Shown here piece after piece: positions 11,750 to 21,948 of a DNA stretch of 64,000 bases. The translations under genes and the position numbers were made by a program. How positions within the stretch are numbered: the stretch's first letter is position 1; every line of letters begins with the position of its first letter. This DNA comes from Toxonevra muliebris. Lineage: Eukaryota > Arthropoda > Insecta > Diptera > Pallopteridae. Below the pieces are notes generated by a model. The model was given only the letters and a program-made list of their open reading frames with translations. It was not told where the DNA came from and did no database searches. The stretch covers positions 73,598,400 through 73,662,399 of the forward strand of contig OY829328.1 in NCBI GenBank assembly GCA_963691655.1, written 5' to 3'.

Positions 11750-12685
11750 TCTTTTGGCTTGAATTTCAGTCTAATTTTTGTTTGTTTTTGGTCTAAATTT
11801 GGAATTAAATTTTGGCCTTTTTTTGGTTTTGATCTCAAATCTGAATTTTGAATTGAATTTGGTTTGATTTGTGGTCTGAATTTTGGACTGCTTTTGTCCA
11901 AATTTGGTACTAAGCTTTTGATCTGATTTCCGAGTTCGAATTTCGGTCTGATTTTAGTTTGAATTTTCGTCTTAGTTTAGCCTAAATTTGGGTCTGCTTT
12001 TTGCCTGAGTTTTCCTTTTTGGTTTGAATTTCGATTTATTTTTGATCGGTTTTTTGGTCGAATACTTGGTTTGAATTTAAGACTAAATTTTGGGTTGTCT
12101 TTAGATTAGATTTCTGTATAATTTTTTTTTTTTATTTTTCTCTGTTTTGCTCTGAAATTTTGTCCCTTTCTGGTTTGATATTGAAATTGAACTTTGCTCT
12201 AATTTTTAGCTTGCTTTTCTATGTATTCGGTACTAAATTTTGATTTGATTTTTAATTCTGAATTTAGGCTGATTTCAGTTTGAATTTATTTAGCTCTGTT
12301 TTAACTCTCATTTTCAGTCTGATGTTTAAGCTGTTTTGGTCTGAATTTGAAACCAAATTTTTTCCAGTGTTTCGGCTAGATTTTTGTATGTCGGTAGTTT
12401 AGTTTGATTTTTGTCTTAATTTGTTCATAGTTTTAGCTTAGTCTTTTATCTGATATTTTGTTTGTTTCTCATCTGATTTTTGGTTTTAGTTTTGATTTTA
12501 ATTTCTGTCTGGTTTGTCTGAATTTGGGACTAAATTTTGGTTCGAGTTTTAATATGATTTTGCTGTGAATTTGGTCTAAGATTTGGTTCGCTTTTGGTCT
12601 AAATTGTAACGTATTTTTTTGCCTGATGTTTGGTTTAATTTTTGGACTGGTTTCCGGTTTTATTTCTAGTTTTATCTAGCCTCTT
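11750..12685 (+). repeat. Degenerate ~12-bp minisatellite, block 2 (+)
   Basis: This is the same TTTTGGTCTGAA-type unit as block 1. It ends in CTAGTTTTATCTAGCCTCT then GGATTAACACAGAAAAA, matching the block 1 end base for base at most positions. A shared fixed 3' boundary indicates that the array is part of a dispersed repeat rather than independent slippage. Confidence 0.8.
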
Positions 12686-12689
12686 CTGG

Positions 12690-13058
12690 ATTAACACAGA
12701 AAAATCTAATTAAATTAAGTTGTTAGAATCTAGTGCTATAAACTAGAGTTACTAGAAAAATTAGTTCTAGCAGCGGCAATTGCCGAAAGGAAGCAATTCT
12801 CTTTGATTACGATGTTTTATGATTTAGTGATGGGAGAATAGCTTATTTATTCGGTATAGGATCTCGTAGAACGTTTATATAATCAAATCGCTCTTTTTTT
12901 TAGCTATCTGTATCTAGATATAAATAAGGTTTATGTGAAAAAATTGGACCTTGATGGGGAAATCTCTTCGATCGCAGGCGTGAAACGTGGCTCAAATTGA
13001 AGTACATGGTTTCATGCCACAATACCAAGTTCTTGCTGTCTTGCTATCTAGTTGTACT
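12690..13058. other. Unassigned spacer upstream of maT element
   Basis: This is 370 bases of AT-rich sequence with no recognised gene or repeat. It holds the target TA dinucleotide of the transposon that follows. Confidence 0.5.
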
Positions 13059-13061
13059 ATA

Positions 13062-13088
13062 CAGGGTGACAATTGTAAAGTAACGCAT
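13062..13088 (+). repeat. Left terminal inverted repeat of maT element
   Basis: It begins CAGGGTGACAATTGTAAAG and continues TAACGCA. It pairs with the repeat at 14323-14349 with two mismatches and is preceded by the TA target dinucleotide at 13060-13061. Confidence 0.9.
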
Positions 13089-13216
13089 GTTCAATACTCT
13101 GCAGCAAGCTTTGCCATTTACCGTTACTTTAATTTAAAAATCAAATTCATTCATCATTGGCTTTGCTTTTAATTTCATTTGAATTTTTGTTATTACATTT
13201 TGAAATTTCCATAAAA

Positions 13217-14227
13217 ATGGACAAGGAAAATATTCGTCGTGAAATTATGAAATTTCATTTGGCAAATTATAGTAGCCGTCAAATTGCAAAGGCTTTAAAT
13301 TTGTCAAGTCGTACGGTAGACCGAGCTATTATTCGATATAATGAAACTGGGGGTTTTGGAGATAGAGACCGGGGAAAATTTTCAACAGTTGCCACTACTG
13401 GTTTAACAGAAAAAATTCGTAAACGAATCAAGCGAAATCCAAGGCGCTCAATGAGAAAAATCGCTAAGGAAGTGGGAGTAAACCGTGAAACAGTGCGAAT
13501 TATTGCAAAATCAAAGCTTAATCTTAAGCCGTACAAGCTCCGAAAAGCTCAAGATCTGACACAAAAAAAGAAAGATTTGCGACTGCAAAGATGCAAGGCG
13601 TTGCTACGCTCCTCCGTGTTAAAAAATGTTGAAAATATCTTGTTTACAGATGAAAAAATTTTCACGGTTGAACAACATTTCAATGCGCAAAATGACCGAA
13701 TGTGGCTAACATCATCATCGGAACAAAATAGGACTGTTGGCCGAGTTCAAAAGCCAGCTTCCGTTATGGTATGGGCTGGAGTTTCCGCTAATGCCAGAAC
13801 CCCTCTAATATTCGTTGAAGAGGGTGTTAAAATTGACCAGGTTGTTTATCGGAGCATTTTAAATGAACATGTTCTTCCCTGGGCCCAAGATACAATTGGA
13901 AATGAAAACTGGACTTTCCAGCAAGATTCTGCACCTTCCCACATGGCAAAATTAACGCAAACATGGATAAAAGACAATTTTTCTGGATTCATAACATCTC
14001 AAGAATGGCCACCATACTCCCCAGACTTGAATCCAATGGACTACTCTATTTGGAGAATTTTAGAGAGTAAGGCTTCTGCATCTCAACACCACAGTCTGGA
14101 GTCGCTGACAAATTCATTAGAGAAAGCCTGGACTGAAATTGATCAGGAAGTCCTGCGGCGAACAGTCCTACGATTTCCGGATCGATTGAAGGCATGTGTG
14201 CAGGCTAAAGGAGGTTATATTGAATGA
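13217..14227 (+). CDS. Transposase, Tc1/mariner superfamily, DD37D (maT) group
   Basis: This 336-aa protein has the full expected architecture. Residues 1-60 hold the first helix-turn-helix, with IAKALNLSSRTVDRAI, and residues 66-120 the second (IAKEVGVNRETVRII). The RNase H-fold catalytic domain follows. Catalytic aspartates are D145 (FTDEKIF), D237 (FQQDSAPSH) and D275 (DLNPMDY). The last two are separated by 37 residues, giving the DD37D signature of the maT group. The protein cuts the element out and pastes it at TA sites. The start at 13217 is chosen over an in-frame ATG at 13157 because it has a purine-rich context (AAAAATGG) and gives the usual transposase N-terminus; the extra 20 residues would be a hydrophobic leader unlike the family. 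No stop or frameshift is present. Confidence 0.93.
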   Translation: MDKENIRREIMKFHLANYSSRQIAKALNLSSRTVDRAIIRYNETGGFGDRDRGKFSTVATTGLTEKIRKRIKRNPRRSMRKIAKEVGVNRETVRIIAKSKLNLKPYKLRKAQDLTQKKKDLRLQRCKALLRSSVLKNVENILFTDEKIFTVEQHFNAQNDRMWLTSSSEQNRTVGRVQKPASVMVWAGVSANARTPLIFVEEGVKIDQVVYRSILNEHVLPWAQDTIGNENWTFQQDSAPSHMAKLTQTWIKDNFSGFITSQEWPPYSPDLNPMDYSIWRILESKASASQHHSLESLTNSLEKAWTEIDQEVLRRTVLRFPDRLKACVQAKGGYIE

Positions 14228-14322
14228 GGTGGGGTTCAAATGAATGCTTATATATTCAGCAATGTTAACACTTAATTGTACTTAATGGAAGTACGTCCTT
14301 TTGAAAATAACTGCTGAAATGT

Positions 14323-14349
14323 GTGCGTCACTTTACGATTGTCACCCTG
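14323..14349 (-). repeat. Right terminal inverted repeat of maT element
   Basis: It ends ...GATTGTCACCCTG followed by TA at 14350-14351. It is the inverse of 13062-13088 with two differences. Confidence 0.9.
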
Positions 14350-16090
14350 TATATTACGAAATGCCTTTTTGAAGAAACTCTGCATCTTCCATCGCCCTTC
14401 TTAAATATCATATTTGAATTATGCTAGTTTGTTATAAATAACCATAACTATATTTAAAAGCACCAACTCTGTCCATCAGCTACTAGAAAACTAGCTTTCG
14501 GTTTGAATATTTTTATTACCAACTGTACGTTAGGAAGAAGCATATGGCAAACATCAATGATGATAATGCTATGAATAAAGGTGTTCATATGTTCGCAAAA
14601 GACACAACTATGATATTTGCCCCCCCCCCCCCCTAGTGTGTCTATATTCGCGTAGTGAATGAAAACTCGTAAAGTGCAAAATACATTTTCGCTTTCAATA
14701 CAGCATTGACATGATTTTCATACTTTCATATTGAATGTGCACTTGTAGCTTCTTTACCCGCCAGAGAGATTCATTTTAACAAAATATCCTCGAAAGATTA
14801 CGCGCGTGCACATTCTACTGTTGCTGCTGTTCCTGCTGCTGCTAGAAACACGTCAACTCATCATCAATACACACACACACACACACACACATACAAACAC
14901 AGAGACACAGACTCTTATGTGATACATATGGATGTGAGGAGCTCAATGAAATAAAAATTTTGTATTACTCGAGTGGCTTATTTAACAGCTTAAAATACTA
15001 GTAAAAATATAAAAATAAATACATAGGTAGGTACTGAGGAGAAAAGGGAGAAAAGAGTATGAAACTGCTATGAAATGAAAGTAGTATTTAGTAGTGAAAA
15101 ATACTAAAAATGCATAGTAGTAGTAGTAAATCTACAATTTTTATGCAGCAACAACGAAATGACATAATTTCGCCTTAATGCGCAATGAAAGTGTATAACA
15201 TACAACGATGACGATGACTTTCTATATAACTGTTTTTTTTTTGTTTGTTTCGCTTTCATTTTTGTGTGATGGCTGTGTGTGACTGTGTGTAACTGTGTTT
15301 GTGTATCTATGTGTATTTGTGCTTTATATTTTTTTATTTCGCGGCACATAATTCAATTCAAATAAATCAAGATAATTGAGTTTGAGCAGAGAGTATAGCA
15401 AAAGAAATGCATTGCATACATTTCAGCGTTCAACGTTCTATGAATTGTTAAGAGCAGTGAATCTCATAGAAAAATCATCATGAATAGCAAAATAGCGAAT
15501 GAGAAAGCATACAGAACAGACGGAAGCATATGTATGTATATTTGTTTATATGTATAAGCTTGTTACAGAGATAGAGGGAAATAAACTAGAAAAGAAAATA
15601 AAAAAAAGTACGCAGCAGGATTACTACCTTCTTTTCAGGTTGTTGGTTTCCGTTTTCTTAGCTCAAAAGAAAAATTCAATGAAAAGAAAAATTATGAATG
15701 TAAATAATAAAATCAAATATTAAAATTTAAGGATATATATTTGTGAAATTTGTCAAAACGTACACATAATTTAGAATTATTTAAAAAAAAAAAAAGAAAA
15801 AAACGCTGAGCAGCGCAAATTGACAAAATCGCTGTCTGTCAATATTGATCAATGGTGGACTTAGTTGGGGTTACCAAAAGGTTGACTAGAGAATTAGTAA
15901 GAAGCTTATGTCTCCTTATTCAATTTCTTTAATCTCTAGCGGGACAAACGAAGTAGTAGCTTTTAGCTTCTTCCAACTATTTTCCCCTTAACTTGTTATA
16001 ATTGAAAGCTTTGCCTCTCCTAACATTTTTTGACTAATGAAATTCAAATGTATATGTAATTCTGAGATGAATTATATTTATATTGAAATG
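14350..16090. other. Non-coding, microsatellite-bearing stretch
   Basis: No gene was recognised. Notable simple sequences are a C14 run at about 14620-14633, CTGCTG triplets at 14820-14845, (AC)11 at 14869-14890 and A-rich runs near 15781. Open frames here are short and composition-driven. Confidence 0.6.
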
Positions 16091-16099
16091 TTTAGCTCA

Positions 16100-16797
16100 A
16101 CGTCAATCTGGGCTATGAGACTGAATACGATCCGTAAATGGTCCCACATTAATCTTGGCCATGGTGTGATACTAAGTGAAACCAAATATCTTCCCAAATC
16201 TATTGACCTCACCCTCTCCTCACTCTCCTTTGGCAACAGCTTTAGCACATATGTTCCAATTCGACAAGAATGGAGTGTGGTTAATGTGATATGCTCTGAT
16301 GCCATCAAAGTGTATACTGATGGCTTTAAATTGATTGGCAAGATAGGATGTGGAGTTAACTCTGAGCTCCTGAATATTTTAACGCACTTTCGATTCCCTA
16401 ATCATTGAAGCATCTTCCAAGCCAAACTGCAGGTGATCACTGAAGCTATTAACCTGATCAGTTGTAATGCGATATCCTGTAATGATATCTATATTCTCAC
16501 TGACAGTCAGGCGGCGATAAAATCTCTCCAGTAATTTGCTAATAGCTCTATTATTGCTCTACAATGCAAATCGCTTCTGAATGAGATGGCCACGGCACTC
16601 AATCTGTACCCTCCTTTGGGTACCTGGGCATAGCGACATTAAGGGAAACTGTAAGGCTGATGATCTTACCAGACTTGGCCCTGGGCCAAACCAAGAACGC
16701 AATAAAGCATTCGTAAACTTAGATCGAATCCACATGAGCAGGGTTATTTCTTATTTGTAATCATGCTCGTAGATTACGCAGGAACGAAGAGGAAGAA
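16100..16797 (+). pseudogene. RNase H-bearing LINE relic (I/LOA-like)
   Basis: Plus-strand translation shows the start of an RNase H domain (IKVYTDGFKLIGKIGCGV). After a frameshift come FQAKLQVITEAINL, then LTDSQAAIKSLQ, carrying the conserved D, E and D residues. A degraded WVPGH-like region lies near 16615. RNase H at the C-terminal side of a LINE polyprotein is typical of I/LOA-type elements. Several stops and frameshifts show it is inactive. It ends directly against the first (CCTAA) units at 16798. Confidence 0.7.
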
Positions 16798-16809
16798 CCT
16801 AACCTAACC
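16798..16809. repeat. (CCTAA)2CC telomere-type repeat remnant
   Basis: Two CCTAA units plus CC lie between the plus-strand LINE relic and the poly-T (minus-strand poly-A) end of the next element. CCTAA is the complement of the arthropod telomere repeat TTAGG. Confidence 0.75.
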
Positions 16810-17108
16810 TTTTTTTTTTTAACGAGGAGGAAAGCATACATAGCCACCCAGTCAGTGCGTGATATTCTCACGCTAAAACCACCTCTCATCCATACGGATA
16901 TTCCTCCTGGAACCACCGTTAGGTATTACGTCGGAAGGCCACTCTTCAATATCCGTAGTGAGATTGTAGGTCCATCAACCCTTTTCGGATGACTCCCATC
17001 TTCGCTGCCATTCCATGATGGTACGCTGTCTTTCTTCTCTTCTTATGGCTTCGGTTGATTTTGTGTCACGGCCATATAACCGCTTCATCTCGACCGCTTC
17101 ATCTGAAG
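16810..17108 (-). mobile_element. R1-clade LINE copy B, 5'-truncated and internally deleted
   Basis: On the minus strand this piece ends in a poly-A of 10-11 bases and is joined to GG-TTAGG repeats. Its 16978-17108 part resembles the same C-terminal coding stretch of copy A (about 17783-17905, shared CGCTGCCATTCCAT and ATGGTACGC words). Its 3' untranslated part resembles copy A at 17200-17270. It lacks the intervening ~480 bp, so it is an internally deleted sister of copy A. Its 5' end joins CCTAACC at 17109. Confidence 0.65.
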
Positions 17109-17125
17109 CCTAACCTAACCTAACC
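17109..17125. repeat. (CCTAA)3CC between two LINE copies
   Basis: Three exact CCTAA units plus CC separate the 5' end of copy B from the poly-A end of copy A. The junction to the T-run is CC|T, the same register as at 16809|16810. Confidence 0.85.
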
Positions 17126-17362
17126 TTTTTTTTTGTACGTTGGCAGGTGGAAATCTTCATAGATACCGCAGAACTCCAGTTCTACGGTTATGTCGGATTC
17201 CTACCGACTAAAACCACCTACTTCCTCTCCTACCACTCTCCCCGCGGGACTACCAGTTGGTATTACTTCGCAGGGCTGGTTCAGCTTTATGCTGTTACTC
17301 GTTTGTTGATTCTGTTGCTTGGATCTATTTGTGTTGTGTCAATAATTGTTTATTGTTCATCA

Positions 17363-19743
17363 CCCATCCTCGTCGTCTTCTGTATTTGCGATATTTCGTT
17401 GCGCACGCTCGGCTTTACGTTCAGATTCAGCATTCCTTAATAATGTCACAATGCTCTTCGCCATCTTGCATACTGCATTCCACTTCTCTATCGTTTGGCA
17501 CATCTGTGCTGTCAAGTTGGCTACCGTTTGGGGTTCCCCAAAAGCTCTCTCTAGTTCCTCCCTGATGCTGTTGAAGCGTGGGCAGTGGAAAATGATGTGT
17601 GTTGAGTCCCCGGGTTCGCTCGGGCAGTTCGGGCAGAACGGGTCTTCTTCAAGTTTAAATCGGTGCAGATATTGTTTAAAGCACCCATGCCCGCTGAGCA
17701 TTTGGGTGACGAAATAATCGACTTCTCCATGTTTGCGCTCCATCCACGCTGCTATATTAGGGATTAGGTTAAAGGTGCAGCGACCCTTTTTGGACTGCTC
17801 CCAGTTTCGCTGCCATTCCATAATGGTACGCTTCCTCTCTTCTGTTTTCCTGACGTTCGTTGGCCTTTCTCCAGTTATACTATAAAGGCGCTTCATTTCT
17901 ATTGCTAGTAGGTCAATGGGCAATTTTCTTGCTATGACGCAAATGGCGTCGTCCGACACCGTACGATAGGCGCTGGCAATCCTCAGTGCACTGAGCCTAT
18001 AAATCGAGCGAATGCCCTTCAGATGTGTCTTCTTTGCGTTCGCCCAGATGGGTAGTGCATACAGTATAACGGAGCTGGTCACCATTGAAAGCAGCTGACG
18101 CCTGCCCTCCCGTGGGCCTCCGATATTCCACATAATGCGCGTTAGCGCGCCGTTTATTCTAGCCGCTTTACCACTGACGGCTGCTAAGTGCTCCTTAAAT
18201 GTCATCCTTGTGTCGATGAGTACCCCTAAGTACTTTAGGTGTGGCTGTGAGGTGATGCAATGATCCCCAACTGTGATTACCAGCTCTTCGCGCTGTTTTC
18301 TTGTGCTCAATAGCACTACCTCCGTTTTTTGGGCTGCCAACTCCAGTCTTGAGCTATTTAACCATCTTCTCACCCTTGCAATTGCATCGTTGCATCTAGC
18401 CTGTAGTAAGTCCAGATGTTTGGCGACTACTACCATAGCTATGTCGTCGGCATATCCGACGAGTGTGGCATCTTCGGGAAGATCAACTTTGAAAATTCCG
18501 TCGTACATTGCGTTCTACAATGTGCGACCGAGCACGGAGCCCTGTGGTACACCTCCTGTGACCTCGTACTGCTTCACGCCGTCGTCCGTGTCATAAAGAA
18601 GCACTCTATGTTTGAAGTAATCTGTGATAATTCTCAGCAGGTACTCCGGCACGTTGAAACGTTGCAGCGCACTCATAATCTGGGGCCAGCTCGCAGAGTT
18701 GAAGGCATTTTTTATGTCCAGCGTCACAACTGCGCAATACTTCTTTTTGCCACTTTTCCAGCTTTTTCCACTAGTGGCTTCGCGAGCAATGTTCATTACT
18801 GTGTGTATAGCGTCAACTGTGGAGCGCGCTTTCCTGAAGCCGAACTGGAACTCGGCAAGCCCACCCGGTTTCTCAAGGAATTCCTGGAGCCTGACGCATA
18901 TGATACGTTCAAGAATTTTGCCAAGCGTGTCCAACATACAAAGCGGGCGGTATGATGACGGTTGGTCCGGCAGCTTCCCTGGCTTTAGCAGAAGCACCAA
19001 TCGTTGGCGTTTCCATGGGTCTGGGAATACGCCCTCTTTCAGGCAGGTGCCAAAAAGCTTGACGAATATCTCCGGTTTCGTATTTATCGCTGTTTTAACT
19101 GCAATGTTGGGAATCTCATCTAGTCCCGGGGCTTTGTTGTCAGCGATCCTTCTCAAGGTTTTAAGTACATCGCTGGTAGTGATGTCCGGGGTGACTACAC
19201 AGGTGTATTGGCTTCGGTTTGGGACGAGCTGTTCCTGCGGTGGGAAAAGAGCAGCTACCACTATTCGCATTAGCGATGGGCAGGTCGGCTGTGGGGACCT
19301 CGGGCCTCTGAGTTTGTTCATTACCATTTTATATGCCATACCCCAAGGGTCTAAATCCGCACTATCGCACAGTGCTTTAAAGCAAGCGTGTTTACTAGCT
19401 TTGATGGCAACTTTTAGCGTAGCTCTTGCTTGTAAACTGGTTTTCTCCTGGACGTCCCAGAACGTCTGGGCATCGTTGCGTCGCATGCATTTTCCATTAG
19501 TGCAGTGACATGGTCTGCCAGTTCGGCAGCTGAACCATCCTGTAAAGTTGCGTCGCGCCAAACCATGTTGAACCATGTCCAAATGGCTGTTTTGCTCGTC
19601 TCATCTGATGTCCAACAATGGCCGTCCATATTCGCGTATTGCTCCGACAGTAACGCTAAATCGAAGCCATGCTCCTTTGTTGTTTGCCGCAGGAGATCCT
19701 GTGCTGCTTCGCAGTGGTTGAGGTTGAGTTGAATAATTTTCAT
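17363..19743 (-). pseudogene. R1-clade LINE ORF2 (endonuclease remnant, reverse transcriptase, CCHC), frameshifted
   Basis: The start MKIIQLNLNHCEAAQDLL at 19743 is the usual first strand of an apurinic-like endonuclease. About 45 residues later the protein jumps to the linker after the endonuclease, so most of that domain is deleted. The reverse transcriptase follows in another frame (from about 19500): SYRPLCMLDTLGKILERI, the LDIKNAFNSASW catalytic strand and GGVPQGSVLG. A further frameshift near 18515 leads to LVGYADDIAMVV, which holds the YADD catalytic box, then the thumb. A C-terminal finger CPNC...THIIFHCPRF is at about 17600. The element primed reverse transcription at its target site when active. 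Two frameshifts and the deletion make it inactive now. Confidence 0.85.
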
Positions 19744-19935
19744 GATCTCAAGTTCTTTCGTGCCTTTTGAAGCAGAGGGCATTTTGAGCTCCCTACCGCA
19801 TGCGCTCCATTGCACAGGGCGCATTTCTCTTTATTCAGACAGGCTGCCGCCATGTGTCCTTTTCCCCCACATCTCCTGCAGAGCCCCGATCTATCTGTCT
19901 TATCGGTGCAGCGCAGCGCTGTGTGGCCAAGCCAG
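19744..19935 (-). pseudogene. R1-clade LINE ORF1 (gag-like) C-terminal zinc knuckles
   Basis: Minus-strand translation gives GHTALRC, then CRRCGGKGHMAAAC and CALCNGAHAVGSSKCP: the second half of one CCHC knuckle plus two more. This triple-knuckle end of ORF1 overlapping the start of ORF2 in another frame is characteristic of R1-clade elements. The protein binds element RNA. The sequence is cut exactly inside the first knuckle by the (CCTAA)n junction, which is 5' truncation of the kind produced by incomplete reverse transcription. Confidence 0.8.
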
Positions 19936-20070
19936 CCTAACCTAACCTGACCTAACCTAACCTAACCTAACCTAACCTAACCTAACCTAACCTAACCTAA
20001 CCTAACCTAACCTAACCTAACCTAACCTAACCTAATCTAACCTAACCTAACCTAAACTAACCTAACCTAC
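19936..20070. repeat. (CCTAA)~27 = (TTAGG)n array
   Basis: This is about 27 consecutive 5-base units, almost all exactly CCTAA, with single substitutions (CCTGA, TCTAA, CTAAA-type variants). It is the complement of TTAGG, the ancestral arthropod telomere repeat. It forms the upstream flank of LINE copy A. Confidence 0.92.
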
Positions 20071-20423
20071 TGAACATTCCAATGTGAGCGACTTGTAAAT
20101 ACATTATTACCACCCGTGTCCGTTAAAATTTGTTGGTCCCAAAAATATTCCAAAGGATCTCTGGAGCAAAAGTAAGTAATAATTTTATAAAACTAAAAAT
20201 GCAGGAGGCCGGGGGTGGAGGGGAGGTACGTTTTTATCAACAAAAAAAAACTCTGTGTGTGGCATTATACACGGCGGAAATGAAAAATTAATGGGGCTAC
20301 AAAATCGAATCACTCTACTATAGAGTATGTCCAAAAATTGTTTATTTTTCAACGAATTTTTAAAACAAAGGGTAATAAAAACAAGCCATGAATAATTAAA
20401 AATATGAAAAATTAGTCTATACA

Positions 20424-20545
20424 TAATTCTACTTACTTACTTTGTTGACACTACAACCGATGGTTGGCCTTGGACCCCTTAGCAAAGCCTCGACAGTCGC
20501 CACTGCCCTGCGTTTTCAAACTTTACTCTGGTAGGTAATCTACTC
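20424..20545 (-). mobile_element. Probable RTE-type LINE 3' end
   Basis: On the minus strand the sequence reads GGCCAACCATCGGTTGTAGTG and then an AAAGTAAGTAAGTAG tail. A short simple-sequence tail and small size are typical of RTE-clade LINE ends, and a related tailed fragment is at 23092-23255. No coding part remains, so assignment is tentative. Confidence 0.4.
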
Positions 20546-20549
20546 TTTC

Positions 20550-21944
20550 ATCACGGTATTTTCACTTCATAACTTTAATCTGATTAATGATAATTTCATT
20601 TCGGATCATCCCCGAAATCTCCTCTTCTAGTATCCGCTAGTTTGTTTACATGATACATTTATCGATTCTAAGATAGGGAAAAGCGTCCCTCGTTGTTAGA
20701 AATCATGTCTGGAAAACATTTATTATTGGGAGGATAAGGGGTTAACATTGAAGAACAGGACTGATACGAAGATACTACATCATATTTGGGAAGTTTCTTC
20801 ATTTGCTCTCTATATTGTGAGTGTAAAAAATTATGAAATTCTTTGGTCTTATGTAAATATTTGTGATTGATATTTTTCAATCTTAAAATATTTTGATTTC
20901 ACTGAAATATTGTAATCTTTTTGATAGCTTTCTACATAGTTCTTTATATTCTAAGGATATAAGTAAGTAATTTATGACAGCAAATATCAATAATTATGTA
21001 TTTTTCAATAAACCTAATTTTTTCTTGTAGTATAATAAAAGAAAATACTAACTATAAAGTTAATGCTTAATAGAGCTATAAAACTGCAATACTACGTACA
21101 TATTTCATATTCGTACCCAGCAAAAAATTCAAAGTTCTAAAAATTCATTCGAAAGCAATGGCACAAGAATCGATTAACTTGACGACATATAATAAGTAAG
21201 CAATTTTTCATTTCTTGAATTAGCAAGGATGAACTCCGAAACAATTTTGAAAAGAAATGTTTAAAAATCATTATTATAATTATTTATTTAGAAATCGCTT
21301 AATAATTTTTGCTGGGCTTGTGCCTATTTTTCAACTTACTACCACGTTGAAAGTGTTATCACATATGGACAATTTTTACGACAATTTTATAGCCAACCAA
21401 ACCAAACGAAATCGATGCCAAGTTAATCATAATATTTTTTACGAAGTGAATTTTATGTGTGCAAAACAAAGGGGGGAGGGGGGGGGGAATACTAAACTGT
21501 GCAAAATATAATTTTATCAAAAGGCGGTGGATTTTTATATTGCCATTTTTATGTTGCATTGATGATGAGGAATTAAAATCGGAGGCCAAAAAAAAAAAAA
21601 AAATAAGTATAAACTAAGTGAGAACATAAAAATCTGTACTAAAAGTTTGTATAAAAACTTGCAGAATTATGGCGTAAAGGATAATAACAAAATAGAATAT
21701 TAAATTGATAATAAGCAAAGTTTAATGAGGTGTTAGAAAAACTAAAAAGTTGGTGTAAAAATTGTTTTTGAAATTTAAATTATAATAATGTGCTATTGAA
21801 CATAAAAACCTCCGTACTTAGGTTAAACAATTATTTAATGTAAAATAATCTGGTGAAATTTGCGGCTGCATTTTTATGTTTGGCAAACTATGAAATTGAA
21901 AAAATTTAATAAATAATATTTTTATAACATTATAGCGCTTTACC
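20550..21944. other. AT-rich non-coding stretch
   Basis: No gene was recognised. A G-rich run is at 21470-21487 and an A15-class run at about 21589-21603. Open frames are short and unsupported. Confidence 0.6.
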
Positions 21945-21948
21945 TTAA

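Larger units (their letters stand above)
13062..14349 (+). mobile_element. maT-type (DD37D) Tc1/mariner transposon, apparently complete
   Basis: The terminal inverted repeats start CAGGGTGACAAT and match over about 26 bp with two differences (positions 13 and 21). TA dinucleotides flank both ends, as expected for Tc1/mariner insertion. The 1288-bp length is normal for the superfamily. The single transposase gene between them is uninterrupted. All the parts visible here that define an autonomous element are present, so it may be a recent arrival. Confidence 0.92.
17126..19935 (-). mobile_element. R1-clade LINE copy A inserted in TTAGG repeats
   Basis: This is a minus-strand non-LTR retrotransposon. 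Its 5' end is cut in the first zinc knuckle of ORF1 and abuts a long (CCTAA)n array at 19936. Its 3' end is a 9-base poly-A (T-run 17126-17134) that abuts (CCTAA)3CC. The order on its own strand is: partial ORF1, ORF2 with a remnant of endonuclease, reverse transcriptase, C-terminal CCHC, 240-bp 3' untranslated region, poly-A. Flanking by the same repeat on both sides is what the TRAS and SART groups of R1-clade elements show. Whether this is a true telomere-repeat specialist is inference. Confidence 0.8.

Noticed and set aside
11704..11901. Lys/Gln/Pro-rich minus-strand frame that looks like a repeat protein
   Set aside because: It is the 12-bp minisatellite read in a frame kept open because 12 is a multiple of three.
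18273..19508. Large plus-strand open frames opposite the R1-clade LINE
   Set aside because: They are antisense shadows of ORF2, whose minus-strand frames hold all recognisable reverse transcriptase motifs.
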